Shown here: piece by piece, positions 46,876 through 53,763 of the stretch
Position numbering within the stretch: the first letter of the stretch is position 1
Layout of the letters: each line of letters starts with the position of its first letter
DNA from: DASUGC01 sp035606665
GTDB taxonomy: Bacteria > Acidobacteriota > Vicinamibacteria > Vicinamibacterales > SCN-69-37
NCBI GenBank assembly: GCA_035606665.1
Contig: DATNEY010000053.1
Span: forward strand, 124,001-188,000
Direction: 5' to 3'
DNA length: 64,000 nucleotides
The notes under the pieces: model-generated
Seen by the model: the letters and a program-made list of their open reading frames with translations, nothing else
Database searches by the model: none
What the model was told of the DNA's origin: nothing
Made by a program: the position numbers and the translations under genes

Positions 46876-47765
46876 AACCCGCCGCCTTCGAGTATCACCG
46901 GCCCGACACGCGACCCGAGGCGCTCGCGCTGCTCGAGCAGCACGGTGGTGACGCCAAGCCGCTCGCCGGCGGTCAAAGCCTCATTCCGGCGATGAATTTC
47001 AGGCTCGCGACGCCCGCGGTGCTCGTCGATCTCAACCGCGTCGGCGATCTCGCGTACATGCGCGTTGATTCCGGTGTGCTGCGCATCGGCGCGATGACGC
47101 GGCACCGCGATGTCGAACGCAGTGAAGACGTTCGCCGTGCGGCACCGCTCCTGTTCGAAGCGATGCCGTTCATCGCGCATGCGGCGATACGGACCCGAGG
47201 CACGATCGGCGGCAGCCTCGCGCATGCGGATCCAGCCGCCGAGCTGCCTGCGGTCATGCTGGCGCTTGATGCGACGTTCCGCGTTGAGAGCGTCCGGGGC
47301 GCGCGCGAGATTCGCGCCACGGACTTCTTCACTGGCCTTTTTGGAACCGCGCTCGAGCCGGGCGAGCTCGTCACCGAGATTCAGATTCCGGTGACTCCAG
47401 CGACCGGTCCACGAACCGGCACGGCGTTCACGGAGTTCTCGAGACGCCATGGAGACTTCGCGCTTGCGGGCGTGGCCGCACGAGTCACCACCGACGAGCG
47501 CGGCACGTGCGTCTCCGCGCGGATCGCACTCTTTGGCGTCGGCGATCGGCCGATGGCGGCAGCCGCAGGCGCGCGCCTGCTCGAAGGCCAGACGGTGTCC
47601 GATGATCTCCTGCGCGCCACGGCAGACGCGACCGCACGCGAGGACATCGATCCGACCGGCGACATCCACGCGTCAAGCCGGTACCGCCGGCACCTGGCGG
47701 GAGTGCTGACGAGACGCGTCGTAGCAAGAGCTTTTGAAAGATCAAGAGTTACACATGAAGAATGA
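46872..47765 (+). CDS. Molybdenum hydroxylase FAD-binding medium subunit
   Basis: The 297-residue protein shows the two FAD pyrophosphate motifs of the CoxM family, AGGQSLIPAMNFR near residue 33 and TRGTIGGSLAHADPAAELP near 113, and a CO_deh_flav_C-type C-terminal domain. It passes electrons from the iron-sulfur subunit to an acceptor. It overlaps coxG by four bases. Its final residues (SRVTHEE) and stop codon lie inside the left arm of an AT-rich inverted repeat that begins near 47740, so the C-terminus may have been reset by that element. Confidence 0.9.
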   Translation: MKPAAFEYHRPDTRPEALALLEQHGGDAKPLAGGQSLIPAMNFRLATPAVLVDLNRVGDLAYMRVDSGVLRIGAMTRHRDVERSEDVRRAAPLLFEAMPFIAHAAIRTRGTIGGSLAHADPAAELPAVMLALDATFRVESVRGAREIRATDFFTGLFGTALEPGELVTEIQIPVTPATGPRTGTAFTEFSRRHGDFALAGVAARVTTDERGTCVSARIALFGVGDRPMAAAAGARLLEGQTVSDDLLRATADATAREDIDPTGDIHASSRYRRHLAGVLTRRVVARAFERSRVTHEE

Positions 47766-47862
47766 AGATATGAAGACGTCTTGGGGAAACCCAAAGCCAA
47801 CGTCATGCCTTCAATCTTCATTGTGTAGTCTCTTCGGTCTTCATGTCGGTTTGTAGGTACGG
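47740..47862. terminator. AT-richer inverted repeat after the FAD subunit gene
   Basis: TACACATGAAGAATGAAGAT-type words on the left are mirrored, with small indels, by CTTCAATCTTCATTGTGTAG and a further GTCTTCATGTC on the right. The composition is clearly lower in GC than the neighbours. Position after the S-L-G-M operon suggests a terminator. Confidence 0.55.
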
Positions 47863-47874
47863 AGGCAGTGACAG

Positions 47875-48672
47875 ATGAAGATCTACGACCTCTCGCAGCC
47901 GTTGAATCAGGAGTGTTCGTTCTGGCCGTACTACCCGCCGTTCGAAGTGAAGTACATCAAGCGGAAGGCCGAGCACGGCGTCAACGCGCAGTACATCCAG
48001 ACGTCGAACCACATGGGCACGCACCTGGATGCGCCGCGGCACTTCGTCACGAACGGCATGACGATCGACGAAATCCCGGTCGAATGGCTGTGCGGTCCGG
48101 GCGTGGTCGTCGATCTCACGGACGAGATGGACGAGCTCGCGATCTACACGCCGAAGATGATCGAGGATCGCGTCGAGGTGAAGAAAGGCGACCTCCTGTT
48201 CCTGCACACGGGCTGGGAGAAACACTCGCAGTTCGGCAGTGAGGCGGACGAGGAAAAGTACATCCACCGGCATCCTGGCGCGCATCCCGACATGGTGCCG
48301 TGGCTGCTGGAGAAGGGCATCCACATCTGGGGCGTCGACTGCATCTCGACCGATCACCCGATGAACCTGCCCATCGGCCGCTTTCTGGGCAAAGGCATGC
48401 ACGGCCACTGCGACCGCGTGCGCAAACAGTGCGAGGAGAAGTTCGGCGGCCCCGAAGGCGTTGCGAAACTCTTTCCTGATTCCGCGTATCAGCTCACGCA
48501 CAACGCGCTGTTCCCGAAGCACTGCATGCACATCGAAAACCTCGGCGGCGACATCACGGCGCCTGAGCTGCAGAACAAGCGATTGATCCTCGGATGCTTC
48601 CCGTGGAAGTTCAGAGGAGGGGAGGCGGCGTTCTGCCGCGCGGTCGCGTTTACGGGCGAGTGGAAACCTTAA
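47875..48672 (+). CDS. Cyclase-family metal-dependent hydrolase (isatin hydrolase/kynurenine formamidase-like)
   Basis: The 265-residue protein has the metal motif HMGTHLDAPRH with H46, H50, D52 and H56. The active site is completed by a region around DCISTDHP. Length and motif fit the cyclase family that hydrolyses amides and lactams such as formylkynurenine or isatin. It sits between the molybdenum hydroxylase and an amidase, which suggests ring hydroxylation, ring opening and deamidation as a pathway (inference). AGGCAGTGAC precedes the ATG. A dense CATGGA-word dyad follows its stop. Confidence 0.86.
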   Translation: MKIYDLSQPLNQECSFWPYYPPFEVKYIKRKAEHGVNAQYIQTSNHMGTHLDAPRHFVTNGMTIDEIPVEWLCGPGVVVDLTDEMDELAIYTPKMIEDRVEVKKGDLLFLHTGWEKHSQFGSEADEEKYIHRHPGAHPDMVPWLLEKGIHIWGVDCISTDHPMNLPIGRFLGKGMHGHCDRVRKQCEEKFGGPEGVAKLFPDSAYQLTHNALFPKHCMHIENLGGDITAPELQNKRLILGCFPWKFRGGEAAFCRAVAFTGEWKP

Positions 48673-48727
48673 GAGCTTCAACATGGAGATCCATGGAACT
48701 CCATGAATTTCCATGGTTAGAGCTCTT
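48671..48727. repeat. CATGGA-word palindrome between the cyclase and amidase genes
   Basis: The 57-base element is an imperfect palindrome: AAGAGCT at 48671 pairs with AGCTCTT at 48721, and repeated CCATGGA words pair internally about a centre near 48699. It starts within the cyclase stop codon and overlaps the earlier possible start of the amidase (48713). Confidence 0.6.
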
Positions 48728-48742
48728 GTGTTCGATTGCTTG

Positions 48743-50200
48743 ATGGCTAACGACTTCGTCGACAAACCAGCGTCTGAAATCGTCCGCCTGATTGCTGCGC
48801 GACAGCTCTCAGTTCGCGAGGTAGTCACTGCCACTCTCGCGCGCGTGGAAGAACGCAATCCCACGCTCAACGCCATCGTCACCTTGAATCCGGCGGCGAT
48901 GGATGATGCAGCCGCACTCGATGCGCGCCTGGCTCGAGGAGAGGATCCCGGTCCGTTATGTGGAGTCACGGCCGGTATCAAGGACGTCACGCCTGTCGCC
49001 GGGTTGCGGACGACGTACGGATCGAAGTTGTACGCGGATCATGTCCCGGCGGAGGATGCGATTGTCGTTCGCCGGCTGCGCGATGCGGGCGCCGTGATCC
49101 TTGGCAAGACCAACTGTCCTGAGTTCGCGGCGGGCGGCAATACGTTCAACGAAGTGTTCGGCCGGACCAGGAATCCCTGGGACGTCTCGAAGAGCGCCGG
49201 CGGATCGACGGGCGGCGGCGCGGCCGCGCTGGCGAGCGGAATGATCGCGCTGGCCGAAGGCACAGATCTCGGCGGATCGCTGCGCATTCCGGCGTCGTTC
49301 TGCGGCGTCGTGGGGCTGCGTCCATCGGTCGGCCTCGTGCCGACGCATCCCATCGACTGGGTCTGGGACACGCTCCAGGTGACGGGGCCAATGGCCCGGA
49401 CCGCCGAGGACGTCGCGCTGATGCTGCAGGCGATCGCGGGACCGAGCGATTGGTCGCCTCTGGCTCAGCCGGCGGCCGGCCGCGACTTCATCGGCGCCGT
49501 AAGAAAGGGGCCCGCGCGCGGTCTTCGCATCGCGTACTGTCCGGACATCGCCGGCATCGGGATCGAGCCGGCGATCGAACGCGTCTGCCGCGATGCGGCG
49601 CTGGCGCTCGAAGCGGCCGGCGCGCACGTCGAGGTGATCGATCTCGATTTGAGCGAGGGCCGGACGGCGTTTCTTCCGCTTCGCGGCGAGTGGTTCGTGA
49701 GTCAGATGTTTCCGCGTCTCGACCGACGCGACGAATTCGGCGTGAACGTCGCCGCCAACGTGAAGTCGGGCCTTGCGACCACAACGTCGGACATTGCCGC
49801 GGCCGAGAACTTCCGCGGGCTGCTCTGGCACCGTTTCCGCGAGTTCTTCGGCCGCTTCGATCATCTGCTCACGCCGTGCATGGCGGTGCCGCCGTTCCCG
49901 GTGGAGCAGAACTATCCGGATTCGATCGCGGGCAAGCCGATGCAGACCTACATCGACTGGATCGCGCCGACGTTCGTCTTGAGCATGACAGGCTTGCCCG
50001 TCGCCTCAGTTCCGTGCGGACAAACGACCTCGGGAGTCGTTTCCGCGGACTCACGAGCAACGACTCCCGAGGTCGTTTTGCCGGTCGGCCTGCAGATCCT
50101 CGGCCGGCCGCAAGGGGAGGAAGCCGTTCTCGCGCTTGCGGCGGAGGTTCAGCGGCGCCGTCCTATTGGGCTACCGGCGGGATCTTTCCGGCCGAGTTAG
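48743..50200 (+). CDS. Amidase (amidase signature family) with an in-frame palindromic insert
   Basis: The 485-residue protein has the amidase-signature Ser-cisSer-Lys triad: lysine in GVTAGIKDV, cis-serine in SAGGSTGGG and nucleophile serine in GTDLGGSLR. It hydrolyses amides to acids and ammonia. Near the C-terminus the family's contiguous CGxTxxGLPVGLQ motif is interrupted: after CGQTTSG come VVSADSRATTPEVV and then LPVGLQILGRP. Those codons are the arms and loop of a perfect 20-bp palindrome. I use the ATG at 48743; an in-frame ATG at 48713 lies inside a repeat element. It probably completes the catabolic region that starts at 40298. Confidence 0.88.
   Translation: MANDFVDKPASEIVRLIAARQLSVREVVTATLARVEERNPTLNAIVTLNPAAMDDAAALDARLARGEDPGPLCGVTAGIKDVTPVAGLRTTYGSKLYADHVPAEDAIVVRRLRDAGAVILGKTNCPEFAAGGNTFNEVFGRTRNPWDVSKSAGGSTGGGAAALASGMIALAEGTDLGGSLRIPASFCGVVGLRPSVGLVPTHPIDWVWDTLQVTGPMARTAEDVALMLQAIAGPSDWSPLAQPAAGRDFIGAVRKGPARGLRIAYCPDIAGIGIEPAIERVCRDAALALEAAGAHVEVIDLDLSEGRTAFLPLRGEWFVSQMFPRLDRRDEFGVNVAANVKSGLATTTSDIAAAENFRGLLWHRFREFFGRFDHLLTPCMAVPPFPVEQNYPDSIAGKPMQTYIDWIAPTFVLSMTGLPVASVPCGQTTSGVVSADSRATTPEVVLPVGLQILGRPQGEEAVLALAAEVQRRRPIGLPAGSFRPS
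50022..50078. repeat. Perfect 20-bp palindrome inside the amidase gene
   Basis: The arms AAACGACCTCGGGAGTCGTT (50022-50041) and its exact complement (50059-50078) flank 17 bases. The element is in frame, without a stop codon. Its GGGAGTCGTTTCC core resembles the intergenic repeat at 34963-35013. Confidence 0.8.
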
Positions 50201-50313
50201 GCTCACAGTCTCACCTGCCGCCCACCAGTACGACTGCCACGTCACTGCGGTCGCTGGCACACGTCATGCACTGATGGGGCCGTGTTGGTCGTTCCTGGCG
50301 GAGCCTGGTGGGT

Positions 50314-51189
50314 ATGCGCACGCGCATAGACACGGAGCGATTCCGCGTCCGTCAGCGCGCACGCGTTGATCTGGCCCGATACGATCCCTCGGACACCGCG
50401 CCGTTCGAGTCCAGCAAGGGCACGCGGCGGATCCTCGAGAAGACAACCCGCCGCCTGCTGGAGCTCACAGAACTCCTGTACGCGCAGAACCGGTACTCGG
50501 TCCTGTTCATCCTTCAGGCGATGGACGGCGCGGGCAAAGACAGCGCGATCAAGCACGTTCTGCGCGGCCTGGACCCGAAAGCCACGGACGTGCATTCGTT
50601 CGGCCCGCCATCGGCACGAGAGATGGGCCACGATTTCATGTGGCGCTGCCTTACGGCCCTCCCAGAGCGAGGTCGCATCGGCATCTTCAACCGGTCGTAC
50701 TACGAAGAAGTCCTGGTCGCCAGGGTTCGTCCGCACGTGCTCGCGAGCCAGCACCTGCCGCCGAGCGCGGTGTCGAAACGCATCTGGAAAGAGCGCTTCG
50801 AGGACATCCGCGACATCGAGCGCTACCTCGGCCGCAACGGCGTCGTCATCCGGAAAATATTCCTCAACGTGTCGAAGAAAGAACAGCGCAACCGGTTCCT
50901 CGAGCGCCTCAGTAACCCGGCCAAGAAGTGGAAGTTTTCCATCAACGACGTGAACGAGCGCCTGCGATGGAAGGAATACATGTCCGCCTACGAGGAGGCC
51001 ATGAGCGCGACGAGCACGCTCGAAGCGCCGTGGTACGTCCTGCCGGCCGACAACAAGTGGTTCACACGCCTGGCGCTGGCGCAGGTCGTGATCGAGACGC
51101 TGCAGAGCATCGATCTGCGCGTGCCCGATCTGTCACACCGCCGCCGCCGCGAGCTTCATGACGCGAAGCGAAGACTGAGAGCGAAGTAG
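50314..51189 (+). CDS. ppk2: Polyphosphate kinase 2 family protein
   Basis: The 291-residue protein is a single PPK2 domain: Walker A in MDGAGKDSAIKH, Walker B/lid region in IGIFNRSYYEEVLVARV, and the basic lid with RNRFLERL. PPK2 enzymes move phosphate between polyphosphate and nucleotides; the class (AMP, ADP or general) is not decided by what I can see. The ATG at 50314 is preceded by GGTGGG; a GTG at 50308 is the alternative. It is separated from the amidase by 113 bases without a clear terminator, and probably has its own promoter. Confidence 0.92.
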   Translation: MRTRIDTERFRVRQRARVDLARYDPSDTAPFESSKGTRRILEKTTRRLLELTELLYAQNRYSVLFILQAMDGAGKDSAIKHVLRGLDPKATDVHSFGPPSAREMGHDFMWRCLTALPERGRIGIFNRSYYEEVLVARVRPHVLASQHLPPSAVSKRIWKERFEDIRDIERYLGRNGVVIRKIFLNVSKKEQRNRFLERLSNPAKKWKFSINDVNERLRWKEYMSAYEEAMSATSTLEAPWYVLPADNKWFTRLALAQVVIETLQSIDLRVPDLSHRRRRELHDAKRRLRAK

Positions 51190-51218
51190 ATCAAAGGGAT
51201 CGATACATCTGTGCGTAT

Positions 51219-53681
51219 CTACTTGCTCAGCACCACGACAGGGTTTATCCGGCTCGCCCGCATAGCCGGGATTCCGGTAGCGAGCAATGCCACCACCCCG
51301 AGGATCGTCGTCACGGCGCCGACGACCGCCAGGTTCATGGGCGCGACACCGAACAGCAGCGTCTGCATGACGCGACCGACGAAGTAGGAACCGGCGAGGC
51401 CGGCGACGAGACCCGCAGCGACGATCCAGAGTCCGTCTCTGAGCACGAGCCGGAAGACGGAGCTGGTGGTGCCGCCGAGCGCCATGCGCACGCCGAGCTC
51501 GCGCTTGCGTTCGGTGACGCCGTAGGCCAGCACGCCGTAGATGCCGAGGCCCGCGAGGAACAGGGCGACCGCGCTGAAGCCGGCGGAAATGAGCATCGGC
51601 GCGCGGCGTCCGACGAGCGCGCGATCGATCCACTCCTGCATCGGCTGAATCCTGAAGACCGGCAGTTCAGGATCGATGCTGGTGACCGCGCGCTTGATGT
51701 CGCTGGCAATGGTGGCGGACGGTCCCGCGAGTCTGACCGCGAACGTCATGCCGCCCGGGCGCACCTGCTCGATCGGAAAGTAGTACGTGCCGACCGGCGT
51801 GAAATCGGGCCGCGGGTCCTGACTGACGACTTCCTTGGCGATGCCGACAACGGTGAAGAACGGCGTCTCCTTGGTGATCTTGGTCAGGTCCTTGGGATCG
51901 GACGGCCGGTACAGCCGCCGGCCGAGCGCGTCCTGGCCCGGCCAGAAGTGCTCGGCCAGGCGCTCGTCGATGATCGCGACTTGCGTGGCCTCGGCGGTAT
52001 CCCGCGCATCGAACGCGCGGCCCTTCGCGATCTTGATCTGCATGGCCTCGAAGAACCCGGTCGATGCGAAGACCGACGTGGGAGCCAGCAGGGACTCGCC
52101 GGGTTTCATGACATGACCCTCGGCCATGATCAGGCTGGGGCTGAAAGTACCGCTGAACGGCAGCGCCGTCGTCGCGCCCGCCGCGGTCACGCCCGGAATC
52201 GCGCGAAGCTGCTCGAGCGCCCGGGTCACGAACGCGCCGCGCTGCGCCGGCTGCGCGTAGTTGGCGCCGGGCAGGTTCACGTTCGCGGTGACGACGTTCT
52301 CCTGGCGGAAGCCGAAATCCGTGTTGATGACGGCGCTGAAGCTGGCGAGGAGCAGACCTGCACCGATCAGGAGCACCAGCGCGATGGCAACCTGCGCCAT
52401 GGCCAGCGTGCGGCGTACCTGCTGCGCCCAGCGTCCACTCGTGCCGCCGCGGCTCTCTTCGCGCAACTCGCGGTTGAGATTCATGTACCGGAGGCGGTAC
52501 GCCGGCGCGACGCCGAGAATCAGGCCGACTCCCACGGTGAGCGCCAGTGCGAAGGCGAGTCCGACCCAGTCGAGCTGGATTTCATAGCCGCGGGGGAGCT
52601 GATCGAGGTTGAGCGCCGCGACCGAACGCGTCGCCCACACGGCAAGCAGCACGCCGGCGAGACCACCAGTCAGCGAGAGCACTGTCGTTTCGGTCAGGAG
52701 CTGACGGGCGAGACGGCCGAGGTCGCCCCCGATGGCATGCCGCGTCGCCATCTCGCGTGTTCGGCTGGCCGATCGCACGATCGTCAGGTTCGCAAGGTTC
52801 ACGCATCCGATGACCAGCACGAAGAGCACACCGCCCCACAGCAGATACAGCGAGCCCTTGATCTCGCGGACGAGATCATCGTGAAGCGACACCGTCACCA
52901 CGCGGTACTGCGCGTCCTTCAGAATCTGCTTGAAGTGGGGGAGCCGCTCGTCGTTTGCCCGATTGACCGCATCGACCTGCTGCCGGACGAGATCGATGTT
53001 TGCGCCATCCGCGAGGTGCCCGATCATCTGCCAGTTGTTGTTATGCCGGCGGTCGTCGCCCTTGTCCTCCGGCCGGAAGGCCGCCGGCAGGAACACATCG
53101 ACGTCGTTCTGCAGGAACGAGAACTCGCGCGGCAACACGCCCACGACCTCATACTGCTGACCGTTCAGCCGCAGTTGCTTGCCGACGGCGTCGTCTCGTC
53201 CGCCCATTCGCCGGAGCCAGAACGGATAGCTGAGCATGACCTTCTGGTGCTTGCCGACCTCGCCGTCTGATTCCTGGAAGATGCGACCGCGGAAGGCGCC
53301 GATGGGGACAACCTTGAAAAAGGACGGCGTCGCTCGGATCGTGATCAGGCGCTCAACGCCCTCGGCGTCGCCGAGCGTCATGCTTCCGCGCTGGAAGAGC
53401 GCCTGCTCGTTCATGGCTTTGACGCCTTCGAGGCGGTCGTAGAAATCCGGTACCGCCGCCGCGGCGCGAGGTGCGCCCGCGTTCGGATAGCTGTTGTAGA
53501 GAAGGACCACCCGCTCGGAGCCTGGAAACGGCAGCGGTTTCAGGAGCACCGACCTCACGACACTGAACATCGCGGCATTCGCGCCGATGCAGACGGCGAG
53601 CGTAAGGATCGACGTGATGGTGAAACTGCGGTCCCTAAGAAGGAGGCGCAGCCCGAACTTGATGTCCTGGAACAAGGCCAT
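51219..53681 (-). CDS. ADOP-type ABC transporter permease (second copy)
   Basis: The 820-residue protein repeats the layout of the ADOP at 17774. The N-terminal helix DIKFGLRLLLRDRSFTITSIL leads to AVCIGANAAMFSVVRSVLL. Then come a MacB periplasmic domain, an FtsX block (about 270-400), a second helix and periplasmic domain, and a final FtsX block with TERKRELGVRMALGGTTSSV. No ATPase gene is adjacent, as usual for ADOPs. The two copies differ in most residues, so this is not a recent duplication. A TTGATCGA-word repeat lies between its start and the upstream GH127 gene's stop. Confidence 0.9.
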   Translation of the reverse strand: MALFQDIKFGLRLLLRDRSFTITSILTLAVCIGANAAMFSVVRSVLLKPLPFPGSERVVLLYNSYPNAGAPRAAAAVPDFYDRLEGVKAMNEQALFQRGSMTLGDAEGVERLITIRATPSFFKVVPIGAFRGRIFQESDGEVGKHQKVMLSYPFWLRRMGGRDDAVGKQLRLNGQQYEVVGVLPREFSFLQNDVDVFLPAAFRPEDKGDDRRHNNNWQMIGHLADGANIDLVRQQVDAVNRANDERLPHFKQILKDAQYRVVTVSLHDDLVREIKGSLYLLWGGVLFVLVIGCVNLANLTIVRSASRTREMATRHAIGGDLGRLARQLLTETTVLSLTGGLAGVLLAVWATRSVAALNLDQLPRGYEIQLDWVGLAFALALTVGVGLILGVAPAYRLRYMNLNRELREESRGGTSGRWAQQVRRTLAMAQVAIALVLLIGAGLLLASFSAVINTDFGFRQENVVTANVNLPGANYAQPAQRGAFVTRALEQLRAIPGVTAAGATTALPFSGTFSPSLIMAEGHVMKPGESLLAPTSVFASTGFFEAMQIKIAKGRAFDARDTAEATQVAIIDERLAEHFWPGQDALGRRLYRPSDPKDLTKITKETPFFTVVGIAKEVVSQDPRPDFTPVGTYYFPIEQVRPGGMTFAVRLAGPSATIASDIKRAVTSIDPELPVFRIQPMQEWIDRALVGRRAPMLISAGFSAVALFLAGLGIYGVLAYGVTERKRELGVRMALGGTTSSVFRLVLRDGLWIVAAGLVAGLAGSYFVGRVMQTLLFGVAPMNLAVVGAVTTILGVVALLATGIPAMRASRINPVVVLSK

Positions 53682-53709
53682 GGACGACTATACGTTCAGG
53701 CCGGACAAA

Positions 53710-53763
53710 TCGATCAATTGATCGATCAATTGATCGATGGATCAATCCATCAATCCATCAATA
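53710..53763. repeat. TTGATCGA-word tandem palindrome after the GH127 gene
   Basis: CGATCAATTGATCGATCAAT repeats pass into GGATCAATCCATCAATCCATC words, so the left half is strongly self-complementary. The element begins next to the stop codon of the leftward GH127 gene. It belongs to the same word family as 21597-21634 and 63657-63690. Confidence 0.6.

Noticed and set aside
43587..47765. Carbon monoxide dehydrogenase
   Set aside because: The large subunit has a VRGAGR-type loop in place of the AYxCSFR active-site sequence of true CO dehydrogenases, although a CoxG gene is present.
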